Below, piece by piece: positions 16,025 through 23,953 of a stretch of DNA of 41,074 bases. The first letter of the stretch is position 1. Each line of letters begins with the position of its first letter. Below the pieces are notes generated by a model, which was not told the origin of the DNA, searched no databases, and saw only the letters and a list, made by a program, of their open reading frames with translations. Where the stretch lies: positions 1 to 41,074 of the forward strand of contig NZ_SJOF01000022.1 in the NCBI RefSeq assembly GCF_004331255.1, read 5' to 3'. The position numbers and the translations under genes are program-made. This DNA is from Acinetobacter sp. ANC 4173 (lineage in GTDB: Bacteria > Pseudomonadota > Gammaproteobacteria > Pseudomonadales > Moraxellaceae).

Positions 16025-16286
16025 AGCACTCCCCATTTAATTTGCGCTTTTCTAGCTCATGTATTTCTTGCTCACGCTGATCTTTACGTTTCTGAAATTG
16101 GCGATTCGATAGGAAATTCATAAAGCTGATAATCAAACCAGCCAGACCAATCCCAACACCAACTAAAAATCCCCAGTCCCATGTTGCCGCCCAAGATACA
16201 AGTGTTACCCCTGTTCCTGTGTATGTCGTCACTTTTCCTGCTACTGCTGTTGCTGTTTCTGTTGCAACTACACTACTTTCAGACAT
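16011..16286 (-). CDS. Holin (HP1-family type)
   Basis: 91 residues from ATG 16286, which has a strong GGGGAAGGAC site. The N-terminal 30 residues are Ala/Thr-rich, then WDWGFLVGVGIGLAGLIISF forms a membrane helix. A charged tail follows (NRQFQKRKDQREQEIHELEK). This is the pattern of HP1-type holins that time the release or activation of endolysin. It sits directly before the endolysin gene and overlaps it. Confidence 0.85.
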   Translation of the reverse strand: MSESSVVATETATAVAGKVTTYTGTGVTLVSWAATWDWGFLVGVGIGLAGLIISFMNFLSNRQFQKRKDQREQEIHELEKRKLNGECYVKD

Positions 16287-16346
16287 GTCCTTCCCCAAAT
16301 TTTTGACATAAAAAAACCGCTTAATGCGGCACTCATTTATTTTCAC

Positions 16347-16577
16347 TCAAACTTCAATATTCATAACTTCACCAGTCGGTGCACTCCTTACAATTAATTG
16401 CCCTTTCACAAAGACTCGGCTACCCATTTGAAATACCGTAGCAGCAGTACAGGCCACCAACCCAGATCCATCAACAACCAACACCTTATAGTTAGGATGC
16501 TCAGCCGTCTGAACCGTACCCACAAACTCAGACTCTTTCGGAATGAGATCCAGCAAGCGCTTATATGCATTACTCAT
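16347..16577 (-). CDS. Small phage protein of unknown function
   Basis: 76 residues from ATG 16577, overlapping the end of the upstream tail gene by 8 nt. It consists of MSNAYKRLLDLIPKESEFVG, then an OB-like beta pattern (VGTVQTAEHPNYKVLVVDGS, VFVKGQLIVRSAP). Small genes at this place between tail tip and lysis genes are common, but I do not recognise a function. Confidence 0.75.
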   Translation of the reverse strand: MSNAYKRLLDLIPKESEFVGTVQTAEHPNYKVLVVDGSGLVACTAATVFQMGSRVFVKGQLIVRSAPTGEVMNIEV

Positions 16578-18399
16578 GATTGACTCGCTCCACTGTGACG
16601 GTCTGAGTGACTTTGCTATAAGTAAATGAACCACTGATAGAATCTACAATCCCCCACCATTCCGCATTAAATGCCAGAATGTCTGCAGGTTTGCACTGAC
16701 CAACTTCTTGAATTAAAGGCATGCTGAAAGTATGCGTCTCAACCATTCCCGCTTTGGCCAATGCTGACTTGCCATAACTCCCCATCACTGATGCCGATGT
16801 GAACAATTTGTTGTTAACCGTTTCTAGCAGGACATCACCACTGGTATCAGTGCGCTTTACCAGCCCCGTAGCACCTGTTTTGTCATTCGTGAGGCTAATG
16901 CCGTTATAGTCTGGGTAAGTCTCATAGTCAGTAGATTGCTCAGTGACAATTGATTCTGACAACAGAATGTCGTAATCATCTAGACTCATCGAATCCCAAA
17001 AGGTTTTCTTATAAAGTGGCTTGATCGTAATCGCCTGACTATTCGCTTCGCTATATACAAAACCACCTGCTGCTGCAGCAATTTCCTGAATGGCTTTTAT
17101 GGGCGTCAAACCTGAATAGCTGAAGCTTTCAGTTGGAATAATCCAACCCAATGCATCGATCAATTGCCAGTTCAAACCGAGATCAGGATAAGCAGATCGA
17201 TCAATCTCAGCCTGTGCCAGTTGTACTGACGTACGTTCATTTTCTTGTAAAAATGCCCGAGGGGGTGAAGATGGTGAATCTAGCAAAGCCGATGGACTGC
17301 GACCAGTTAAAGTATAGGTTTTTTTGACAAGCTGCCATGATCGCATGCGGTTCTCAAGCAACATCAAATGCTCAAAGCCGTTGACCATAATTTTCAAGAT
17401 GACGGGTTGCCCTGCGACAGGATCTAACTTAGAAAGTTCAAATGCTGGAATCACTAAGGTATATGACCAGCACCAACTTTGCCGATCAGTACGATAGTTC
17501 CCGCTCAATACTTTAATGTTTTGCCCATTATCAAGGCGCGTTACGCTAATTTCATTCACGATATACCACCATGGTTTTGCTGCAAATGCAGGAATACAGT
17601 CATCTACGCCAAAATTCAGAATGACGTTGTGTGACTCGACATCTGTACAGAGACAATTGAAAGCCAGATCAGTATTGCTGACGTATTCAGGGATTTCAGG
17701 TGCTGGCCATGGTTGAATGGGATGTTTGCGATAGTGAATAGGTTTTGCGTTATCCCATTCAATTGAATCGAATGTCGTCAGCTCTAAACCCTTATCCCAC
17801 TCAAAGCCATAGCGCACTTCAGACTGCTGTGCCACTTCATGACTAAATGTGATCTGCTTACGCTTTCGAATTAATTCTTCGTAATGAAGTGTGGATTCAA
17901 TGCGCAATTTCACACTTTCATTCCAATCAAGTCGCGTTGAAGTTCTGATTCGCTTGTTTTCCTGCCAAATCGCTGAGCAGTTTTGTAGCAAAGATTGGCT
18001 TTGCTGAAAGACCTGTTGAATGCTTTGGCTGAGCACTAAACTGTTATTAAATCCAGCCAATGCAGTATTCGAAAGTGTTAAACCCCGCTCAAAAATAAAG
18101 GCGCTGTTATGCGCCTTAAATATGGGTTTTGCCCAGAGATAAATTTGATCCACCCTGATCGGTGCTGCCTTTTGATACTGGAAAACCGGATAATGCGACA
18201 CACCGAGCACAAAATTGATGTCAAACAATGCATTAATTGCACTCAAAAAACTGGTATCAATTACCGCATCCAAGGTTGCTGTTATGGCAACAGGCTCGGT
18301 GCCAGAATCAACACCGAAGTTTAATTCTGTGCTACCTGTGGTCAGATCCTTAAAATTGAGAACAACATTATCGCCAGATGGCGGTGTGTAGTTTGCCAC
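16570..18399 (-). CDS. Tail-tip / baseplate hub-like protein
   Basis: 609 residues. Two related short beta motifs occur: VVLNFKDLTTGSTELNFG near the N-terminus and NVILNFGVDDC about residue 263. The C-terminal 200 residues (SYSGLTPIKAIQEIAAAAGG, ITIKPLYKKTFWD and a final VTQTVTVERVNHE) resemble hub domains of phage baseplate or tail-tip proteins. Its position as last large tail gene before lysis supports a tail-tip structural or receptor-contact role. Exact equivalent unknown. Confidence 0.75.
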   Translation of the reverse strand: MANYTPPSGDNVVLNFKDLTTGSTELNFGVDSGTEPVAITATLDAVIDTSFLSAINALFDINFVLGVSHYPVFQYQKAAPIRVDQIYLWAKPIFKAHNSAFIFERGLTLSNTALAGFNNSLVLSQSIQQVFQQSQSLLQNCSAIWQENKRIRTSTRLDWNESVKLRIESTLHYEELIRKRKQITFSHEVAQQSEVRYGFEWDKGLELTTFDSIEWDNAKPIHYRKHPIQPWPAPEIPEYVSNTDLAFNCLCTDVESHNVILNFGVDDCIPAFAAKPWWYIVNEISVTRLDNGQNIKVLSGNYRTDRQSWCWSYTLVIPAFELSKLDPVAGQPVILKIMVNGFEHLMLLENRMRSWQLVKKTYTLTGRSPSALLDSPSSPPRAFLQENERTSVQLAQAEIDRSAYPDLGLNWQLIDALGWIIPTESFSYSGLTPIKAIQEIAAAAGGFVYSEANSQAITIKPLYKKTFWDSMSLDDYDILLSESIVTEQSTDYETYPDYNGISLTNDKTGATGLVKRTDTSGDVLLETVNNKLFTSASVMGSYGKSALAKAGMVETHTFSMPLIQEVGQCKPADILAFNAEWWGIVDSISGSFTYSKVTQTVTVERVNHE

Positions 18400-18411
18400 A
18401 TGGCCACCTCA

Positions 18412-18807
18412 TCAGGTTGATGGTCTAAAGGTGATTGAATCAAGTTTTAATGTGCTGCCAAGTGCTAAATCGGCAGTGCTTGGAATGATGTCCGTACCAA
18501 CCAAAAAGTCAGCAACAACAACCCCATCGCCATTGAATAGCCGCGCCCATATTGCTGTTCCAGTTTTAATGATCATTCCGGCATCCGTTAAGTCAAATGA
18601 AATGCCATCAGCATTAACAGATAGCAGGCTTGGCTTTGGCAGGGTTAATGTCACCAGTTTTGCACTATCATTGGCGGTAACTGCTGTGCTTGCTGGTTTG
18701 GCATCGTCATAAAAAACAAAGGTAGCATTTGCGCTACCTTGATCGATGTAGTTGTTCAGTGCTTGCAACTGAGCAAGACCAGCGGCTAAAGATGGAATTA
18801 CACTCAT
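18412..18807 (-). CDS. Phage structural protein of unknown function
   Basis: 131 residues: MSVIPSLAAGLAQLQALNNY followed by a beta-rich domain (ATFVFYDDAKPASTA, LVTLTLPKPSLLSVNADGIS, FLVGTDIIPSTADLALGST). The end, STLKLDSITFRPST, is a typical last strand. It overlaps its upstream neighbour by 4 nt and is translated with it. Probably a tail-tip component. Confidence 0.7.
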   Translation of the reverse strand: MSVIPSLAAGLAQLQALNNYIDQGSANATFVFYDDAKPASTAVTANDSAKLVTLTLPKPSLLSVNADGISFDLTDAGMIIKTGTAIWARLFNGDGVVVADFLVGTDIIPSTADLALGSTLKLDSITFRPST

Positions 18808-19100
18808 TTTGGCACCACGCTATCTTGAATCACTGCGTTAAATTGCTGCTTTTGGTCAAATGCCACAACAAAAGTTTTTAAATTGGTATTTAACCCTAAA
18901 AACTGATAATTACCATTTTGGTCGGGCTTGCGTACAGCAATTGGCTGTAAATTGGCTTTGTTGTACAGCACTAAAGTTGCATCTTTATATTGCTGACCCA
19001 GCTTTTTCACTGACCCTGCAACTTTCGCAATCACAGGGCCAGTATTAATATTTTGAAGTAAATTTGATGATGGTCCAGCTTTTCGAGCACAAGGTTTCAT
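18804..19100 (-). CDS. Phage tail-tip accessory protein, unknown function
   Basis: 98 residues starting MKPCARKAGPSSNLLQNIN. The middle (KVAGSVKKLGQQYKDATLVL and GNYQFLGLNTNLKTFVVAFD) reads like a small Ig/CNA-B-like beta sandwich, as in many phage adhesin modules. The start overlaps the upstream stop by 4 nt and its own stop overlaps the next start, so the tail-tip genes are tightly coupled. Confidence 0.65.
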   Translation of the reverse strand: MKPCARKAGPSSNLLQNINTGPVIAKVAGSVKKLGQQYKDATLVLYNKANLQPIAVRKPDQNGNYQFLGLNTNLKTFVVAFDQKQQFNAVIQDSVVPK

Positions 19101-20416
19101 TCAATCTCTCCAAGATAAAATATAGGGCTCCCGATAGTTCCAGAGTCATTGATGTATATCCCATCCGCTACGTACATTGAAGTGTCTGACAGGATTGGAG
19201 TTGCCTGTGCGAGTGCACCATAGTTCTTACCATTGTAATAGACGTGTTTCAAAGTGCCACGCAAATAGTTCTGCTGATCTACCAAAGGTATTTGTAGTGC
19301 AGCTAGATTATTGGGTGAGTATAAATTACTGTTGCCACTACGAAAGTCTGGCATCTGTGGAGTGGCATAAACGTGGTCAGATATACGAACAGCCTCATTA
19401 AACTGAGGTAAAAAGCATCTACTTATAGCTGCACCAAGAGCAAGAGGTAACCCACCATGAGGTACGGTTGAGCTTAAAGCCACAGTTGCACTTGCAGCCG
19501 CCCTGTACAACGTAGTCATTAAGAACCAGTTTGGAACCACATCGTTCTTATGAACAGTATCAAACAACCCGCAACCAGAGAGCATTTTTAGGGTTGTTGA
19601 GGTATCAGACGGTCGTATGAAATAAAAAGCGTCTTTATCCCCTACAATTGTGAATACCCGATTACCCACCGCCTGATTGGAGATTTCGATTGAAGCGTTA
19701 TTTACTGAGTTAGATCGAGTCCAAAACCACTTAGACCACCCCCGCGTTACCCCTGTGCCAGTACCAGTTATATCAAAATTAAGAGCTACATTAGCTGCGG
19801 ATAGGGGCAGTTGTAACTTAGAGGTATCAGTGTAATCATCAATATGTGTCATATTTTCGATTAAACCAACCATAGCCGCTTTACAGTAGGCAGAAGAGTA
19901 AACTCCGGTTACACCGTCAGGGCTAGTTAGGCTCTCATCCACCCTAATAAATGGATGTGCTGCAGATGGATTCTTAGCTCTGTAAACGCGCTTTACATCA
20001 TTGGTATCACGGAAAACTATGTCATAGCCAAGTGAAGCCAGCTTTGCTGAACCAAGACTTGAAATATTGACAACTGGTGGATTATCAGCAGTACGTACAA
20101 CGCCTTTTAAAATTAGCTGATTATTTGCTGGAACTCCCTTGATGCGATATTTGCCATTAATTTGTCGTGAGACTCCATCAACGCTGACATCAGCAAAGCC
20201 AGATAATTCTATAATCTGAAACAGCATGCAGTTATGTACCGCATATAGACTAAGCGTAATATCGCCCTGAGCATCAATTGAAGCATTGGTAATTTGCGTT
20301 AAATCAATACCTGTCACTAAAGCCTTATCAAGTAAACGGATCAAATCCCCCCAGTTATTGCCTAAAACCAAGCCATTCAGGTGGCTAAAATATTGAACAT
20401 TTACATCTGTCGCCAT
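19097..20416 (-). CDS. Phage tail fibre-like protein
   Basis: 439 residues without a family I can name. The N-terminus (MATDVNVQYFSHLNGLVLGN) and the first 110 residues probably attach to the tail tip. The rest is serine/asparagine-rich beta structure (GWSKWFWTRSNSVNNASIEI, VFTIVGDKDAFYFIRPSDTS, SMYVADGIYINDSGTIGSPI) resembling a receptor-binding region. Position between the tail-tip sheath-like proteins and the hub-like gene supports a fibre or adhesin. Confidence 0.65.
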   Translation of the reverse strand: MATDVNVQYFSHLNGLVLGNNWGDLIRLLDKALVTGIDLTQITNASIDAQGDITLSLYAVHNCMLFQIIELSGFADVSVDGVSRQINGKYRIKGVPANNQLILKGVVRTADNPPVVNISSLGSAKLASLGYDIVFRDTNDVKRVYRAKNPSAAHPFIRVDESLTSPDGVTGVYSSAYCKAAMVGLIENMTHIDDYTDTSKLQLPLSAANVALNFDITGTGTGVTRGWSKWFWTRSNSVNNASIEISNQAVGNRVFTIVGDKDAFYFIRPSDTSTTLKMLSGCGLFDTVHKNDVVPNWFLMTTLYRAAASATVALSSTVPHGGLPLALGAAISRCFLPQFNEAVRISDHVYATPQMPDFRSGNSNLYSPNNLAALQIPLVDQQNYLRGTLKHVYYNGKNYGALAQATPILSDTSMYVADGIYINDSGTIGSPIFYLGEIE

Positions 20417-20435
20417 AATTCTTTACTCAATAAAA

Positions 20436-20453
20436 AGACCGCAAAAAGCGGCC
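20436..20453 (-). terminator. Weak hairpin between tail genes
   Basis: Minus-strand GGCCGC, T5, GCGGTC, then TTTTTA: a terminator-like hairpin between the 537-residue and 439-residue genes. It may attenuate rather than stop late transcription. Confidence 0.45.
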
Positions 20454-20470
20454 ATAGCTGAATTAAATAT

Positions 20471-22084
20471 TTAAATCACGCGGTCAATATCACCACGGAA
20501 CATGATTTGGAATTGATCAGACACGATCGTCGGTTCCGACTGTTTTACTGTACGGATACACCAGATCGGGAAATTCGCGGCAATGGTATTAAATCGCAGC
20601 ACATTGCCTGAGACCCAACCACTACCCCAACCTTCTTTTTTCACTGTGAAATAGGGTGCATTCGTCACTGGATTCAACGGTGCACAGTCTGTGTTTATGC
20701 TGCCTGTCCCGATCTGGCCTGAATATTCTCCAATGATTCGGAAGTTTGTAGTATCAGTAAAGACCAGTGCCCATCGTTCCTGAATTGCACCCTTATTGGT
20801 GATTTGAATCGGATATAGAGAATCATTGTAATTGGCAGATAATGCCGCACCGCTTGCTACATCTGCCCACACGCTGCTCCAAGTTGTTTGTGCAAACTTT
20901 TTCGTGTAGCGGGATTGCATATCACCTACCACCAAGGCAGAGCCGACAATCGAATCAGCAGCCGCATAGTTATGTGTTAGCGGTTTGGTAAAGGTAATCT
21001 GGCCATTAATCTGCACATCATTGATCAATCCCATATCCTGATAGCGGTATCTGGCAACCAGTGGCGCTGTAAGTGAACCAATAGCGAAGTCACCACCCAG
21101 CGTCACGCGGCCATAGTCATAATCCACTGTATATGCAGTGAATGGAACCTTAGCCCCCAGACTGTCCTCTAACTCACACCACGAAATGCGTTGGTCATTC
21201 AGATTATATGTTTGTCCTGCAACATGACTTGGCAAGATTTGCGACTTGGATGCACTGATGATGCCGATGTCACCGATACGGAATACCGGCACACGACCAT
21301 CCAGTGGCAAGCGAGTCGCAGATAGGCCAAGAATGTCGGAATCCAATGGGATATAAGTGTAGGCGATGGCGTTATAACGGATGGAATCCGCTGCAATCCA
21401 TTCCGGCACATCAATGTAGGTCTTTCCGGAATCAGAATATTCCAGCGGAATGTCATACCAAGGATAAGCTTCTATCGTGGCCCGGTTGCCTGCGGTAATC
21501 TCAGTTTTAGTGTAGAAATAAATATCCACAAAACCTGTATCATGATTAATTTTGCCATGTGCCTTAGTTGTTTCAATCACACCTTGCGCATTGCTGGTTA
21601 ATGTTGCCTGCCCACCATTTAAAAATGACACCACCACACTCAAAGAACCAGGACGGATTGGAATAGTTGGCGTTCTGAAACTGATATGGTTCACTGGCGG
21701 CAAATCCGTGGTTGTCGTCAATGATTGCAAGGTCAGCGCATTGTCCACGCTTGGCGTCCAGCTGTTCAGCTCAACCAGACCAGTACCATATTGCACAGAA
21801 CCAGATGCGGTACCACTCCCTGTTGCTGGGTCAATATTTCGGTACAGCGTGCTGCTGCGGTCAATAAACACATCATTGCCCAGCTTGAAACGCACCGAGC
21901 CAGTCAGGATCTGCTCGTTAAAGCCGTTAGTCAGGTCAAACTTGAGCGAATCCGCCGATACCTGTTTTACGCCTGCGTTAACGCCAGAACTATCACGGTA
22001 TTTGACTCCAATATTAGTATTGGTGACTGCTTTTAATTGAACGGATGATGATGCAACACTTGAAGTTTGTGGATAGAAAGACAT
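20471..22084 (-). CDS. Phage tail structural protein with repeated beta module
   Basis: 537 residues, beta-rich. Two copies of a module seen also in the next gene are visible: GSVRFKLGNDVFIDRSSTLY ending GSVQYGTGLVELNSW (about 60-115), and PGSLSVVVSFLNGGQATLTS ending GKINHDTGFVDIYFY (about 142-192). The later part (YRYQDMGLINDVQINGQITF) is another beta domain, and the protein ends in a region with many Trp/Tyr. It starts 2 nt after the stop of its neighbour. Probable tail-tip or sheath-like structural protein; no specific name supportable. Confidence 0.7.
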   Translation of the reverse strand: MSFYPQTSSVASSSVQLKAVTNTNIGVKYRDSSGVNAGVKQVSADSLKFDLTNGFNEQILTGSVRFKLGNDVFIDRSSTLYRNIDPATGSGTASGSVQYGTGLVELNSWTPSVDNALTLQSLTTTTDLPPVNHISFRTPTIPIRPGSLSVVVSFLNGGQATLTSNAQGVIETTKAHGKINHDTGFVDIYFYTKTEITAGNRATIEAYPWYDIPLEYSDSGKTYIDVPEWIAADSIRYNAIAYTYIPLDSDILGLSATRLPLDGRVPVFRIGDIGIISASKSQILPSHVAGQTYNLNDQRISWCELEDSLGAKVPFTAYTVDYDYGRVTLGGDFAIGSLTAPLVARYRYQDMGLINDVQINGQITFTKPLTHNYAAADSIVGSALVVGDMQSRYTKKFAQTTWSSVWADVASGAALSANYNDSLYPIQITNKGAIQERWALVFTDTTNFRIIGEYSGQIGTGSINTDCAPLNPVTNAPYFTVKKEGWGSGWVSGNVLRFNTIAANFPIWCIRTVKQSEPTIVSDQFQIMFRGDIDRVI

Positions 22085-22086
22085 AA

Positions 22087-23544
22087 TTACCCCGCCACAT
22101 AACTGACAGATTGATAAGAGGTGTTATAGATGGTCTGGTTCAGCACTGGAGTAACCTGAACAGCACCCGTGGCGTAGGTAATCGTGCCTTGCACCGTGCC
22201 AAGTCGGTCCACCAGATTGCCAGTAGTGCCATTTACTGGGACATCCGTCAGCGTCACCACCCCAACCAGACTATGCTCAATATTCGCTACTGGGATGGAT
22301 AGCTCAACACTGTTTGGCTGAATCGCTGCGCCTGTGCCAATGCTGAAACTGAGCTGTCCTGCCGATGGTGTGACGTTAGATGCGGTCTGTGTCAGTGCCG
22401 TGCCATAACTGTAATTGATGGTGAATACTGTAGCCTTTTGCGGCAGCTTGTTCGGCACAATGCGGCCAGTACCAGCGGCATAGTTAATCGTTCCTGTAGC
22501 ATCACCAGTGAAATGGCCCTGCGCATTCGATGTTGCTGTCTTAGCCACACCATCCAGTGTCCACGAAACAGTCACGCTGCTGGCTGCAATCCCCGCTTGC
22601 AACAAATCAAACTCAATCGCAGCTGGCAAAACCGCCAGATTGGCGCGTTCGAATGTAGTAATGGGTGAGCCCCACAACAACAGGATCGGTGTGTCCACAT
22701 CAGGCAGAGCACCTGCAGTCAGCAGCCATGAGCCTGTTGTGTAATTGATCGTACCCGCGCCATAAGAATCACTTGAGCCTTTTAGCTGGCCGTTGCCATT
22801 GTCTTTCAGCGTGTAGAACTTGCCTTGCGACATATAAGATACTGTCAGAGAACCAGGTGCAGGAATTGGCACAAGCACACCAGTCCAGTTAATCGTGGTG
22901 GATTTATTGCCGTTGTACCACTGCAAAGCCGACAGGCCAACGAAATCCCGATCTAAAGGGTTGTTCACATCGTAGGTTGCCATCTTGTACTCAAATGGCT
23001 GGTTATTCACTACCAGAATTGCAGTGCTGGTTTCAACCTTGGTAATGCGCAGATACTGCTCTTGCTGGTTGGATAGGCCCTCATTCGAGATCAAGACAAT
23101 CGTATCCCCAACATTAGCTTCGACTTCCTGCTTAAACATAGCCACCTGAATGACTTTCATGCCTTTCCACAAAGTGTCCAGCGGAATACCTGCAGTCTGC
23201 CCACCCTTCGCTAAATAATTTTCCACCCGGTTCTGTGCAGCCAGACGCTCATCTGTCCAGTTTTCTGTACTAAACAGTAGTGCCGATACGTTAGGATCTT
23301 GTGGGTTTTCCGAGATAAATACCGTAGCACCCATCAAAGCATCAGTATCGTTAGTGGTCACAGCAGGAAAGATTTTACGCATCGACACGCGACCCATGGT
23401 ACGGTCCATCTCAGATACATCATTGAATAAATTGTTACTCTGTCCATCAGCAATGACTTGCCCAGAGTATTTTCCACCACCATCATCTGTATCGGTTAAG
23501 CGTTCGGACTTATATAAAACTAGGTTATTGGTCTCAATTGGCAT
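22087..23544 (-). CDS. Phage tail structural protein with three beta modules
   Basis: 485 residues. After an N-terminal domain of about 200 residues (MPIETNNLVLYKSERLTDTD), the C-terminal 260 residues hold three copies of a module ending G-T-I-x-Y-x-x-G: AGTINYTTGSWLLTAG, TGTINYAAGTGRIVP and QGTITYATGAVQVTP. The first two are preceded by SLTVSY or SVTVSW strands. The same module is found twice in the next gene. The start overlaps the upstream gene by 11 nt. Likely stacked beta domains of the tail tip; function inferred from position only. Confidence 0.7.
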   Translation of the reverse strand: MPIETNNLVLYKSERLTDTDDGGGKYSGQVIADGQSNNLFNDVSEMDRTMGRVSMRKIFPAVTTNDTDALMGATVFISENPQDPNVSALLFSTENWTDERLAAQNRVENYLAKGGQTAGIPLDTLWKGMKVIQVAMFKQEVEANVGDTIVLISNEGLSNQQEQYLRITKVETSTAILVVNNQPFEYKMATYDVNNPLDRDFVGLSALQWYNGNKSTTINWTGVLVPIPAPGSLTVSYMSQGKFYTLKDNGNGQLKGSSDSYGAGTINYTTGSWLLTAGALPDVDTPILLLWGSPITTFERANLAVLPAAIEFDLLQAGIAASSVTVSWTLDGVAKTATSNAQGHFTGDATGTINYAAGTGRIVPNKLPQKATVFTINYSYGTALTQTASNVTPSAGQLSFSIGTGAAIQPNSVELSIPVANIEHSLVGVVTLTDVPVNGTTGNLVDRLGTVQGTITYATGAVQVTPVLNQTIYNTSYQSVSYVAG

Positions 23545-23950
23545 CGCTTAACTCCACAAATCTTAAAGTGACGTTGTAATACTCGTCTTCCGACACAGAG
23601 GGAATCTCTTTAACAGGTTGGGCTTCTATCGCGGTATCTTTATGCCGAAACTTCACATCAAACTCTCGAGCATCATTTAAATACTCAAATTTCAAAGTAA
23701 AGAATTCATCTTGGAGTAGAGACCAATCTTTTAAGCGACTCACAACATGTCGTTTTAACCAAGCCATATTCTTATCGGCCGTTAAAGAGATTGGCCGACC
23801 AGATTTCCATTTCCCTTCTTGAATGATTGGAGTGCCATCTATAGCAGGCTCAATTATTTGCTCAATGCCATTCCAGTCAAATTCATCCGACCATAAAAAA
23901 CCGTCACTCAAGGTGACGGTTTCGTTTGTTGATTTGCGTATTAGTTTCAT
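23534..23950 (-). CDS. Phage tail protein (distal-tail position)
   Basis: 138 residues located directly after the tape measure gene, the place of the distal tail or minor tail M-like protein. Sequence: MKLIRKSTNETVTLSDGFLW, WKSGRPISLTADKNMAWLKR and a C-terminal strand YYNVTLRFVEL. The GRPISL-(x)n-W and final beta strands are usual for small proteins attaching the tail tip. The assignment is from order and general pattern. Confidence 0.7.
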   Translation of the reverse strand: MKLIRKSTNETVTLSDGFLWSDEFDWNGIEQIIEPAIDGTPIIQEGKWKSGRPISLTADKNMAWLKRHVVSRLKDWSLLQDEFFTLKFEYLNDAREFDVKFRHKDTAIEAQPVKEIPSVSEDEYYNVTLRFVELSDAN

Positions 23951-23953
23951 TGT

